From positions 1-53,099 of the forward strand of contig JAGXKG010000008.1 of assembly GCA_018335335.1 (NCBI GenBank): a DNA stretch of 53,099 nucleotides, in the 5' to 3' direction. The notes below the pieces were generated by a model, which was given only the letters and a program-made list of their open reading frames with translations, did no database searches and was not told where the DNA came from. Origin of the DNA: Candidatus Thorarchaeota archaeon. Its GTDB lineage: Archaea; Asgardarchaeota; Thorarchaeia; Thorarchaeales; Thorarchaeaceae. How positions within the stretch are numbered: position 1 is the stretch's first letter; each line of letters starts with the position of its first letter. The translations under genes and the position numbers were made by a program. Shown piece after piece: positions 25,707 to 34,979 of this stretch.

Positions 25707-27959
25707 TTAGCATTCCACACCCGATGGCCTTTGTAGTTTCAACTGAAAGGTAGTTCCTTGTGTGTAATCATCCTCAACACGATTCCTAGCTTTGATATCG
25801 CCACCGATGGAGTCGATAATCGTCTTCACAAGATAAAGTCCAAGCCCTGTTCCTTTCGCGTTATTCATGAATCTGGTGAATAGATCCTTTCGTTTCTCCG
25901 GGGGAATACCACGTCCATAGTCGCTTATTGTGACATTCCAGTAACAATCAGGATTCGAGTTCGCAGGGAAAACGGAGACTTCTATTCGTATTTCTTCCGG
26001 AGAACTCTCGATTGCGTTTTTGAACAAATTGACAAATACATCAAGCAGCAAATCGTTTGCCAAAACATAATAGCTCTCATCAGGGTATCTGACATCAACT
26101 TGAGCAAGGTCCACATCAAGGGATGCTACGGCCACTTCAACCGAGCGCTCTAATATGCTTGTGAGATGCATTGGTTCTAGTTTTTCTGGAGTGCTCTCAG
26201 TCAGCGATACCACTTTCTTCATTTTCTCAATTCGTTCAATCGCTTCTCGTAGGGTGGATTTTGCGTTTTCTAAGAGATTATCCCGGGTCTTTTGCGATTT
26301 TCGTTCAGTGGCAAGATCTAGGTGCCCAAGTAGAATATGATGGTAATTGTTGATATCATGCAAAAGAATATCCGAAAGCAATGTAGCTTTCTTCTCAGAA
26401 TTTTCAGATTCCTCTATGGCGTTAAGATACTGATACCCAATTATCGCCGGACCTATTGCGAATCCTAGGGACATGAAAACCTGAGCTATCCACCATCCAA
26501 GGGTCCAAGCCGGGAATACAGCCTTTAGGAAATGAGGGCCTGTCATGAGAAGCACGAAACAGACTGCAATAATCTCCAACGAAATCTCTCCCTCATTCTT
26601 GCCAACAAGAATTGCAAATGCATGAATGAAAATGCCGAAATTAGCTACGGTGACTATTAGCAGTACCGCACTGCCCAGGTTAGCATTTGATAATGCTGGT
26701 ATGACATTCAGAAGATAGCTTTGAATTGTATATCCAATAAGAAGAAACGAAGCAGCAAATATGATGCCTCCTATTAGCCAAGAGTTCACACTCCATTTTC
26801 CAAAGAAATCTAAGCCATCTCGAGCATATTCAATGGTCATAGTTAGAGAAATAGCTGCACAAATCTCCCCAAAAATATGAGGGATAGCAGATATTTCCAC
26901 AGGATAACCTCTAGTTGCATAGATGGCTATTTGAACTACACTAATAGTAGTCCAAGCACCGAAAAACGCTACAAGCGGGTTGAATATCCGGGAGGAACGG
27001 ATTTTTGCATATCCATGGAGGAGGTATGCCATTATTGCAGAAACACTAGCCATAGCTAAATTTGTAATCACAAACGCACTTACTTCATAGAAATAAAGCG
27101 TGCCGATGTATATCTCAACTCCCAATATTACCAAAAAGGGAATAAAAGTGATGATAGAGACGATTAGGCCAATTATGCTCGAAACTAGATATGAGAAACC
27201 AATTCTTTCGAAGTAGGGGGTAAATAACGATAGGTATAGGAGAGTAATTCCAATCGCCTGATACGTAATCGAAATGGTCATCGAAAAAAGCAAATTGCTT
27301 GGGAAAAGCAGAAGAACAATCACAGCTATCGCAATAATGACAGTGCTCATGGTATACCGGAATACATCAATTTCTTGGAATGCTTCACGGTACAGCACGG
27401 CAGAAATAGAAATCAACGAAAGCAGAAGAAGGGATAGTAGAGCTTCAACTGTTCCCACCATCACCGACATCCAGACGTTGCTATAGATATTCACAAAGTA
27501 AATGTGCAACAAGAACAAAACGGTAGCTGCAACGGCTACAATACCAATTCCCACTTTTTCTCTATTCATACAGTCAATGTTTATCGGTTTGAATTTGCTA
27601 TACTGAGCTATCGAGAGAAGAATAGAAAGATGAAAGAGACTGCCCTTGATATTGGCAGCCATTGCTTCAGTGAGAAATGTGGTTTGTGATTCGGGGGATA
27701 GAAGAACACTGGTTGCAGTTCCGAGTGTTCTTATACAGACCGCAAGGAAAAGGAAGAGAAGAACCCCAAATATTGCATCTTTCGTCTCTCTATATCTTAA
27801 TGCACTCATTGCAGTCCCGAGGGAGGAAATAAATGCCAAATAAGAGAAAAATGCAATAAATGTGGCAGAGGAGGACCAGACAAGCAAAGCAATGAATGAG
27901 ACAAGCAAAGGAAACAAGGGAAAAACGGCACTCCTTGTTATCGCAATTTCCTGTCGCAT
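25707..27959 (-). CDS. Polytopic membrane sensor histidine kinase
   Basis: About 500 N-terminal residues form a multi-helix membrane sensor with no recognised extracytosolic domain, followed by a kinase core: H-box LLHDINNYHHILLGH (His534 from ATG 27959), N-box NLFKNAIESS (Asn644 and Asn648), G1 DYGRGIP (680-686) and G2 GTGLGLYLVKTII (703 onward). The phosphoacceptor block has HDINN instead of the usual HELRTP, as in a subset of archaeal kinases. ATG 27959 has GGTGGA upstream; TTG 27992 is also in frame. No response regulator is next to it. Its 3' neighbour in the same direction is the upstream RuBisCO-like gene (about 80 bases). Confidence 0.88.
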   Translation of the reverse strand: MRQEIAITRSAVFPLFPLLVSFIALLVWSSSATFIAFFSYLAFISSLGTAMSALRYRETKDAIFGVLLFLFLAVCIRTLGTATSVLLSPESQTTFLTEAMAANIKGSLFHLSILLSIAQYSKFKPINIDCMNREKVGIGIVAVAATVLFLLHIYFVNIYSNVWMSVMVGTVEALLSLLLLSLISISAVLYREAFQEIDVFRYTMSTVIIAIAVIVLLLFPSNLLFSMTISITYQAIGITLLYLSLFTPYFERIGFSYLVSSIIGLIVSIITFIPFLVILGVEIYIGTLYFYEVSAFVITNLAMASVSAIMAYLLHGYAKIRSSRIFNPLVAFFGAWTTISVVQIAIYATRGYPVEISAIPHIFGEICAAISLTMTIEYARDGLDFFGKWSVNSWLIGGIIFAASFLLIGYTIQSYLLNVIPALSNANLGSAVLLIVTVANFGIFIHAFAILVGKNEGEISLEIIAVCFVLLMTGPHFLKAVFPAWTLGWWIAQVFMSLGFAIGPAIIGYQYLNAIEESENSEKKATLLSDILLHDINNYHHILLGHLDLATERKSQKTRDNLLENAKSTLREAIERIEKMKKVVSLTESTPEKLEPMHLTSILERSVEVAVASLDVDLAQVDVRYPDESYYVLANDLLLDVFVNLFKNAIESSPEEIRIEVSVFPANSNPDCYWNVTISDYGRGIPPEKRKDLFTRFMNNAKGTGLGLYLVKTIIDSIGGDIKARNRVEDDYTQGTTFQLKLQRPSGVEC

Positions 27960-28042
27960 TGAAATCAATCCACCACTGTCTAAGATAGGCAAAATATCGT
28001 GGATATTTGAATGCTTATCTGGTGAATATAGCTGCCCGTCAT

Positions 28043-29350
28043 CTATAGAGCGAAACCTGTCTTACCAGAACCCCAGGATTCCAAAGCAACCTCTAATTCT
28101 TCATGATCCTTGGCATATTTTCCAACAGGTATTCGCTCCATCTTAGCATTGATAGCTTGTCTGAATGCGGTTGCTCCTGCTCTTGCACCATCGGGGTGTG
28201 CATGGATTGCTCCACCGCTTCCAATGACAATATCGGGGCCAAGATCATCCATGACCTCTTCAACCATTCCTTGGCTGATGCCACCGCTTGGCATAGGAGC
28301 ACTCTGTTCGATATGGTGAAGTGGCATAATCATCTCATGCGCCATTCCAAGAAAACGCTCCTTCAGTATGGGGGCTTTGCCATAAGGCGCGGGGAATACT
28401 GTGATATCTGAACCGCATAAGCGAGGCAGCTTGCCAATAACCAAATTGGATGCAATTCCTGAAATCGGAGATTCATACAATGCTCCAGCGATATCCATGT
28501 GACCAAGGACTGGCACCTTTGTCGATTCATCTTCGCATACGGCTCTGAATGCAGAATATCCAACAGCAAGGAAATTCACCATAAGAGCATTAGCGCCATA
28601 CTCTTGTGCGCGTTCGGCGTTTTCAAGGACTTTCGGAACACGGTCAGTGATGTTTGCTGTATAGAGAGTTTTCTCGCCTTTTTCCTCGTCGGCTCTATCT
28701 GCAGCTTCCATGAAAAGCGTCACCCGTTCCTCCAATGTGTTGAAATGCGGGTCAGCAAGTAGTTCATCATCTTTGATGATGTCAGATCCACCAACAGCAG
28801 CCTCGTAGAACAGCTCCGCACCCATTTTTGCGGATGTGTATACACACGGTTTTATCATGTTATTCAGGAGTGGACGTTCCTTTACGCCAAGCAATTTTCT
28901 TAGACCTTTCATCCCGAATTTCGGGCCTGAGAACTCCTTTAGCCAGCTTTTCGGAAAACGCAAGTCCAAGCATTTGATGCGACCACCCATTGAGATGTTT
29001 CCAATGACAGTGCTTAGCAGCATTGGAATCTGGGGACCGAAATTCTCGTGGGGAAAAGCAACTTGAATGATGTATTCTCTACGTTCCAAATCGCTTGGTT
29101 TGCTATATTCATAGTAGGGAACTTCGTATATTCCAACTACTTTGGCAACATGTCGTTTTCTGACCTCGACTGTTTCACCCGGCACCATCGTCCATGTGCC
29201 AGTCGATTGCTCGATAGCTGCAGCGTGAGCTACATCTCTAGCATCCATAAAGGGTGGCAAACCAACATAATAGGTTCCTATGACATACTTCTCATAATCA
29301 AGCGCATCGGGCATTGCATCGGGCATTGCCTCAAGCGGAATTTCATCCAT
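28043..29350 (-). CDS. RuBisCO-like protein (form IV type)
   Basis: A RuBisCO large-subunit homologue of 435 residues from ATG 29350, with AGGA nine bases upstream (TTG 29359 is also in frame). By alignment to spinach RuBisCO it keeps the metal-site triad K193, D195, E196 (GGSDIIKDDE), K167 (K175 in spinach), K307 (K334), the phosphate loop SGG (355-357) and GSGG. It lacks K177 (Cys169 here), R295 (Met285), H298 (Ala288) and H327 (Ala300), all needed for normal CO2 fixation. It is therefore most likely a RuBisCO-like protein with another enolase-type reaction, for example in sulfur or sugar salvage. Residues 8-17 carry a doubled MPDA repeat. Divergent from fhs. Confidence 0.88.
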   Translation of the reverse strand: MDEIPLEAMPDAMPDALDYEKYVIGTYYVGLPPFMDARDVAHAAAIEQSTGTWTMVPGETVEVRKRHVAKVVGIYEVPYYEYSKPSDLERREYIIQVAFPHENFGPQIPMLLSTVIGNISMGGRIKCLDLRFPKSWLKEFSGPKFGMKGLRKLLGVKERPLLNNMIKPCVYTSAKMGAELFYEAAVGGSDIIKDDELLADPHFNTLEERVTLFMEAADRADEEKGEKTLYTANITDRVPKVLENAERAQEYGANALMVNFLAVGYSAFRAVCEDESTKVPVLGHMDIAGALYESPISGIASNLVIGKLPRLCGSDITVFPAPYGKAPILKERFLGMAHEMIMPLHHIEQSAPMPSGGISQGMVEEVMDDLGPDIVIGSGGAIHAHPDGARAGATAFRQAINAKMERIPVGKYAKDHEELEVALESWGSGKTGFAL

Positions 29351-29530
29351 TGTAATCAATCCTACAACTCTGTATACATGGCGTCTTATGTCCTTTTGGA
29401 GCAGAAGATTCAGAAATCAACAGTAAATTTATTCAGCTGGCTTTATTTGGACAGGCCACATAACCAGAAACAGTATTTCGCTTGTTGTTCTATTATGACA
29501 TGAGAACAAGTCGCTCTGGAGGTTTACAGG

Positions 29531-31126
29531 ATGATTCACATATCAGAGGTAGCGGACAAGGCAGGAACAGATGAGAAATATCTTGAGCCCTATGGAAGGC
29601 ACATGGCTAAGATTGACTTGAAGATTCTGGAAGAACTTGGCGACAGAAAGGGAAAACTAATCCTCGTAACCGCCACTAGCCCTACCAGTGCCGGAGAAGG
29701 AAAGACTACGAACTCAATAGGTCTCTCCATGGCTCTCAATGCGTTAGGTCATAGTGCAGTAGTGACTCTCAGAGAGCCCTCTCTTGGCCCTGTGTTTGGT
29801 ATTAAGGGAGGCGCTACTGGTGGAGGAAAATCAAAGGTTCTTCCATCGGACAAAATCAACCTATCATTCACAGCCGATTTTCCAGCGGTCACATCAGCTC
29901 ATAATCTGCTTTCAGCACTGATTGATAATCACATACACCGAACCACGGACGTTGGCGTCGATGGCAGACGGGTGTATTGGCCCCGAACCCTTGATATGAA
30001 TGACCGAGCTCTCAGAAAAGTTGTTGTTGGGCTTGGCGGTAAATCCGGTGGGTATCCACGAGAGGATACATTCGTCATTACTGCAGCATCCGAAATCATG
30101 GCAATTCTTGCCCTCTCGAAAAATTACAATGATTTGAAGAAACGACTTGGAAACATACTGGTTTCAAGAGACCTCGAGTTGAATGAAATATATGCAAGGG
30201 ATTTGAATGCTGAAGGAGCCATGGCCGTACTGCTGAGCGATGCCCTGAAACCTAACCTTGTACAAACTTCTGAAGGTACACCTGCTATCATTCACGCTGG
30301 GCCTTTTGCCAATATAGCACATGGAACCAATTCGATTGTTGCTATCGACATGGCACTCCGTATGTTCGACTATGTCGTGGTTGAGGCAGGATTTGGTGCT
30401 GATCTGGGAGCAGAGAAATTCTTCAACATCGTTACAAGAGCAGGAGACTTCGGTGTTGATGCCACTGTTCTTCTGACATCGATTCGAGCCCTCAAGAAGC
30501 ATGGTGACGGTGAGCTTAGCAAGGGATTCCCAAATCTCGAAGCACACGCCGAGAACCTTACTGAGTTTGGTGTTCCCTTTGTTGTAACACTGAATCGCTT
30601 TCCAGAGGACACTGATGAGGAAATCGCTGAGCTGCGCAAATTCTGTGAAGGAAAGGGATGGCCCATGGAGGTATCAGAGGTCTTTGCGAAAGGCAGTGAA
30701 GGCGGAAAAGACTTCGCGAAAAGCGTACTGGAAGCCGTCAAGAAGGAAAGCAATCTGAAGTACACATATGACCTTGATGATGATATCAAAACCAAGATTG
30801 AGAAGCTTGCCGAGTCGGTATATGGTGCAGATGGCGTCACATACTCAGGCAATGCGGGAGGAGAAATCTGGTCCCTAGAAAACCGTGGTCATGGTGATTT
30901 GCCTATTTGCGTTGCGAAAACACAGTTCAGTCTTTCAGATGACTCGAAGTTACTTGGAAGACCTGAAGATTTCAGGGTGAATGTACGAGGAGCAGATGTT
31001 AGTGCTGGAGCGGGCTTTGTTATTGTGTACATGGGGGATGTAATGCTCATGCCGGGATTGCCTAAGAAACCAGCCGCTGAAGACATGGATATCGATAGTA
31101 ATGGCAATAGGAAAGGCGTAATGTAG
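29531..31126 (+). CDS. fhs: Formate--tetrahydrofolate ligase
   Basis: A 531-residue 10-formyl-THF synthetase: ATP-driven joining of formate to tetrahydrofolate. The P-loop TATSPTSAGEGKTT near residues 46-60, the block GGATGGGKSKVLPSDKINLSFTAD (seen here at about 98-121; key parts GGATGGGKSK and INLSFT), and NRFPEDTDEE are family hallmarks. GGAGG lies just before the ATG. It is followed by folD and ftcD on the same strand, forming a folate C1 module. It is slightly shorter than typical bacterial forms. Confidence 0.95.
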   Translation: MIHISEVADKAGTDEKYLEPYGRHMAKIDLKILEELGDRKGKLILVTATSPTSAGEGKTTNSIGLSMALNALGHSAVVTLREPSLGPVFGIKGGATGGGKSKVLPSDKINLSFTADFPAVTSAHNLLSALIDNHIHRTTDVGVDGRRVYWPRTLDMNDRALRKVVVGLGGKSGGYPREDTFVITAASEIMAILALSKNYNDLKKRLGNILVSRDLELNEIYARDLNAEGAMAVLLSDALKPNLVQTSEGTPAIIHAGPFANIAHGTNSIVAIDMALRMFDYVVVEAGFGADLGAEKFFNIVTRAGDFGVDATVLLTSIRALKKHGDGELSKGFPNLEAHAENLTEFGVPFVVTLNRFPEDTDEEIAELRKFCEGKGWPMEVSEVFAKGSEGGKDFAKSVLEAVKKESNLKYTYDLDDDIKTKIEKLAESVYGADGVTYSGNAGGEIWSLENRGHGDLPICVAKTQFSLSDDSKLLGRPEDFRVNVRGADVSAGAGFVIVYMGDVMLMPGLPKKPAAEDMDIDSNGNRKGVM

Positions 31127-31142
31127 TAGGTGATAGGAATTG

Positions 31143-32075
31143 ATGTCGCTTGACTTCACTCCGGACTGTTTCTGCGATGGCAAAGTAATAGATGGGCGTG
31201 CCCTGTCTAAACAGATTCGTGGAAAGATAGAGGAGGAAGTTGAGCGCCTGACTGAGCTTCATCAACTGCGTCCAAAATTGACAACCATACTCGTTGGAGA
31301 CGATGCGGCATCAAAGAAATACATCAAATACAAACAGAAAGCCTGCAAAAGGGTAGGCATTCTCTCGGAGAACTTCAATCTGCCAGGGGACATACAAGAA
31401 GATGAGCTCATCGAGAAAATCGAGGAGTTGAATCGGGACAGCAAGGTACACGGCATACTTGTACAGCTTCCGCTTCCAAGACATATTGACAAAGAGAATA
31501 TCATCGGGGCTATAGACCCCGACAAAGATGTGGATGGCTTCGCCCCCCGGAATATCTACAGGCTGTTTCATGGCGGAGAAATGTTAGCAGCAGCTACACC
31601 TCAGGGAATCGTGACCATGCTTGATCACCTGGACGTGAAACTGAAAGGTATGCAAGCAGTCATCATCAATAGATCTATTATTGTTGGTAAACCGCTCATC
31701 TTTCTACTTCTTAATCGCGACCTTACAGTGTCGGTATGCCACTCCAAGACTCAGGATTTGAAAGGCTACACAATGCAAGCGGATGTGCTAATAACAGCCG
31801 TTGGTATGCGTGAATCAAAAGAAGACCCCTACTTCATCACTGCGGACATGGTCAAAGAAGATGCAATAGTCATTGATGTGGCGTCACCATACGGCGACTG
31901 CGACTTTGACGAGGTCAAGAAGAAGGCAAAGTACATCACGCCAGTACCAGGGGGCGTTGGGCCAATGACCATTACCATGCTCCTCAAGAATGTGTTGACC
32001 GCCTATGCATACCAGACAGCACAGGCAAATGTTCTCGCCACGGATGCTATTGACTACGGATCCTATACTACCTAG
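31143..32075 (+). CDS. folD: Methylenetetrahydrofolate dehydrogenase/cyclohydrolase
   Basis: A 310-residue bifunctional FolD. ATG 31143 is chosen, with a GGTGATAGGA ribosome region; an adjacent TTG at 31140 is the alternative. The catalytic lysine lies in KKYIKYKQKACKRVGI, the substrate block in LVQLPLPRH with DPDKDVDGF, and the cofactor fold in VIINRSIIVGKP, ending in TPVPGGVGPMTI. It is 17 bases after fhs, so they are likely one transcript, linking formyl-, methenyl- and methylene-THF. Confidence 0.95.
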   Translation: MSLDFTPDCFCDGKVIDGRALSKQIRGKIEEEVERLTELHQLRPKLTTILVGDDAASKKYIKYKQKACKRVGILSENFNLPGDIQEDELIEKIEELNRDSKVHGILVQLPLPRHIDKENIIGAIDPDKDVDGFAPRNIYRLFHGGEMLAAATPQGIVTMLDHLDVKLKGMQAVIINRSIIVGKPLIFLLLNRDLTVSVCHSKTQDLKGYTMQADVLITAVGMRESKEDPYFITADMVKEDAIVIDVASPYGDCDFDEVKKKAKYITPVPGGVGPMTITMLLKNVLTAYAYQTAQANVLATDAIDYGSYTT

Positions 32076-32170
32076 AGATTTTCATCAAATTTTCCCGTCT
32101 ATGGAACAATCCCAAACCCTTTTTTGGCGATAGCATCGTCCGTCACTTGTCTAAAAGGGTGACTGTGAAA

Positions 32171-33730
32171 TTGAAAATCGTGGAATGTGTGCCTAATTTT
32201 AGTGAAGGCAGGGACAAAGAAGTTATAGATTCTATAGGTGATGCAATCAAGAGCGTGGAAGGAGTCAGACTCCTAGATGTGGAATTTGATCCGGACCACA
32301 ATCGCTCGGTCTTCACCTTCATCGGGACCCCAGAGAATGTCAAGGAAGCCGCTCACCAGGCTGCTGATGTGGCTGTTGAAAACATCGATATGCGCAAGCA
32401 TCAAGGTGGTCATCCCCGTATGGGTGCAGTGGACGTAGTGCCGTTCATCCCCCTTCACGGTACGACTATTGGTGAGTGCATAGAGCTCTCGAAGGAATTC
32501 GGCAAGGAGTTTGCAGCAAAACACGATGTGCCGGTGTATCTCTATGCTGAGTCCGCAACAAAACCTGAACGGGAGGAGCTTCCAAACATCAGACAAGGCG
32601 AGTATGAACTCCTGAGTGAAAAAATCGGAGAAGACCCCGTAAAAGAGCCAGATTTTGGGCCCAATAAAATCAATCCCAAAGCAGGAGCTACTGCTACAGG
32701 AGCGCGACACTACCTTATTGCGTTCAACATGAACCTTGATACAACAGACGTTGAAGTGGCAAAGGAATGTGCGAATGCGGTTCGTGCCACAACTGGTGGT
32801 TTTGTCTATGTTCAGGGTATCGGGCTTGACTTGCCAGAGAAAGGCATGGTACAGGTGTCCTGCAATCTCATTCACCCGAAGCGGACCAAAATACATCAGG
32901 TACTAGAAGTCGTCAAGAATGAAGCTAGGAGATTCGGAGCGACTGTTGTTGAGACAGAGATTATCGGCATGGTACCGTTGTTTGCTCTGCTTGACGCGCT
33001 CGATTACTACTTGCAGCCAGAGCGTCTCGATGAGGATATGATTCTTGACCTCTATTATCTCGGGGGTACCGACGACCCCACAGAGAAATCCTTCTCAGAA
33101 ATGTCGCTTATCGAATTCAGTGATGCAGTGAGACGAGCCCGTGCAACTCCGGGAGGGGGCAGTGTTGCAGCAGCCATGGGGGCTTTTGGTAGTGCGCTTG
33201 TGTGCATGGTAACTGGCTTGTCACTTACAGGGCGCAAATTCGCAGCTATCAAGCAGGAAATGCTTGATGTTCGTCATGATACAGAGACCGATCGGGGAGA
33301 GCTGATGGGGCTAGTGGAGGAAGACTCTGAGGCATTCGATCAGGTCATGGCGAAGTACAAGATGAAAGCAGAAACCGAGGAAGAGAAGCAAGAAAAACAG
33401 AAGCAGATTCAAGAAGCCACCAAGAACGCCGCAGAGGTTCCACTTGAAACGATGCGACGTTCATATAATGCTCTTGAGAATGCAGTACCAGCCGCCAAAA
33501 AGGGCAATATCAATGCAGTCACAGATGCAGGAGTTGCAGCTCATGCACTCATGGCAGCAATCGAAGGAGCCGCTCTCAATGTCCGCATCAATCTGGACAG
33601 CATTGAAGATGAGTCGTACGTCAAAAAGACCCGAAAAGAAGTAGAAGAGCTCATAGAAAAGGGCAAAGAAACCAAAGCAGAAGTCCTTGAACTTGTCGAA
33701 AAGAGAATGAAGGAAATGGCGGAGCAGTAG
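32171..33730 (+). CDS. ftcD: Fused glutamate formiminotransferase / formimino-THF cyclodeaminase
   Basis: A fused FTCD. The N-terminal formiminotransferase part (about 1-300; KIVECVPNFSEGRD, HQGGHPRMGAVDVVPFIPL) moves the formimino group of formiminoglutamate to THF; the C-terminal cyclodeaminase part (about 315-519; RARATPGGGSVAAAMGA) yields methenyl-THF and ammonia. TTG 32171 is chosen: GGTGA lies eight bases upstream and the protein then starts as in homologues (MKIVECVP). TTG 32147, GTG 32159 and GTG 32165 are in frame too. The fused form is known in animals and some prokaryotes. It completes the fhs-folD-ftcD module and implies histidine or purine degradation. Confidence 0.94.
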   Translation: MKIVECVPNFSEGRDKEVIDSIGDAIKSVEGVRLLDVEFDPDHNRSVFTFIGTPENVKEAAHQAADVAVENIDMRKHQGGHPRMGAVDVVPFIPLHGTTIGECIELSKEFGKEFAAKHDVPVYLYAESATKPEREELPNIRQGEYELLSEKIGEDPVKEPDFGPNKINPKAGATATGARHYLIAFNMNLDTTDVEVAKECANAVRATTGGFVYVQGIGLDLPEKGMVQVSCNLIHPKRTKIHQVLEVVKNEARRFGATVVETEIIGMVPLFALLDALDYYLQPERLDEDMILDLYYLGGTDDPTEKSFSEMSLIEFSDAVRRARATPGGGSVAAAMGAFGSALVCMVTGLSLTGRKFAAIKQEMLDVRHDTETDRGELMGLVEEDSEAFDQVMAKYKMKAETEEEKQEKQKQIQEATKNAAEVPLETMRRSYNALENAVPAAKKGNINAVTDAGVAAHALMAAIEGAALNVRINLDSIEDESYVKKTRKEVEELIEKGKETKAEVLELVEKRMKEMAEQ

Positions 33731-33740
33731 CTGCCACGCA

Positions 33741-34826
33741 TTACTGAACCGAAATATTCGCACCGCGGTGGATATGGATTCGATAGGTCTTCCCTCCGAC
33801 CTCTCGAATCGCCTCCGCGACTTCCTTTTCTTTGTTCGGTGCTAGGGCCATCATGGTTCCTCCGCCACCGGAGCCATTTATTTTGCATCCTAGAGCCCCA
33901 GCATCTCGTGCCGCTCTAATCATTGATTCTATTTTTTCGGTTGATCTATCCAGTCCGTCTCTTAGAAGTCGATGATGCTCATTGAGCAGTTGACCAATCT
34001 TTTCGTAATCAAGAGGCTGCTTGTTCAGTACCTCCAAGGCCTGGCGTGTTAAATCCCGATTGAGCAACGTGGTCTTTGTCATCGTTCTTATTGGGTCCTC
34101 CAGCTCATCCAGAGAACCAGTCACTTTCTCTACAGGAGTCCTCCTTGGAGAGAAATCATCAAGAGCGTTAGACAATCCCTCATATCCTTGTTCCACAGTT
34201 TCTCTGATGAATGCCAAGTCACCAACGGTATCGTCCTTGCTTTCCAGCGAATCCCCGATTACTATCCCTTCAAGTTTTGCTGGAAGCCGTGTCACGTCGG
34301 GTGACCCGTTGGTAAATCGAAGATGAATGACCCCTCCGTAAGCCGACGCCAGATGATCCTGCATCCCACCGCTTTCATTGAACTCAGCTACTTCGGCTTG
34401 ATATGCAAATCTGGCTACCTCAGATTCATCCAAGTCTGCGCCACTTAGATAAGCAGCAAGCAGAATAGAAGCAACTGTCAAAGCAGAAGAACTACTGAGT
34501 CCTGCAGCTATGGGGATCTTGCCGGTTATCTCAGCTTCAAACCCTTGCGCAGGTTTGAAACCTTGTCTTGCCATCACATTAAACGCGCTGCGCAAGTAAT
34601 CTCGATTATGACGATAATGAGTTTGTTCACCAATGTCGAAGCTGTCTGATTTGTCAGTATCAAGATAGCGCACAGAAATACGACGGTCGGAAATAGGATG
34701 TCCCCTTAACAAGATGCACAAATCAATAGCAGCTGGTATGACCGGAAGACCAAGATAGTCACTATGCTCACCGAACAAGCACACTCGACCCGGTGCAATA
34801 ATTTCGATGGAATCTTGGTTTGACAA
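33741..34826 (-). CDS. GHMP family sugar kinase (galactokinase-like)
   Basis: A 361-residue GHMP kinase. The N-terminus GRVCLFGEHSDYLGLPV (13-29) matches the galactokinase signature, GLSSSSAL (109-116) is the ATP loop, Asp157 in GGMQDHLASAYGG is the likely catalytic base, and KINGSGGGG (315-323) is the third motif. This is also compatible with glucuronokinase or heptose kinase; a mevalonate kinase is less likely. TTG 34826 is the only start in frame. It ends ten bases from ftcD, convergent with it, and is divergent from the surface protease gene. Confidence 0.85.
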   Translation of the reverse strand: MSNQDSIEIIAPGRVCLFGEHSDYLGLPVIPAAIDLCILLRGHPISDRRISVRYLDTDKSDSFDIGEQTHYRHNRDYLRSAFNVMARQGFKPAQGFEAEITGKIPIAAGLSSSSALTVASILLAAYLSGADLDESEVARFAYQAEVAEFNESGGMQDHLASAYGGVIHLRFTNGSPDVTRLPAKLEGIVIGDSLESKDDTVGDLAFIRETVEQGYEGLSNALDDFSPRRTPVEKVTGSLDELEDPIRTMTKTTLLNRDLTRQALEVLNKQPLDYEKIGQLLNEHHRLLRDGLDRSTEKIESMIRAARDAGALGCKINGSGGGGTMMALAPNKEKEVAEAIREVGGKTYRIHIHRGANISVQ

Positions 34827-34979
34827 ACTGCATACCGCCTATATGATGAAATCATTCGGTGGCTCATCAAGGTTCTGAAAGTTGCTATAGGTTGAAACTC
34901 CAATATTCTCATTTGAGCATTATAGAGACCCAGAACAGTTTTCTATACCTAAAACAAGACGTTCTGGAGTGATTCTCTC

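Noticed and set aside
28043-29350. Genuine CO2-fixing form III RuBisCO
   Set aside because: Residues equal to K177, R295, H298 and H327 are replaced, so carboxylase activity is unlikely.
33741-34826. Mevalonate kinase of the isoprenoid pathway
   Set aside because: The N-terminal GRVCLFGEHSDYLG signature and GGMQDH block fit sugar kinases of the galactokinase/glucuronokinase type better.
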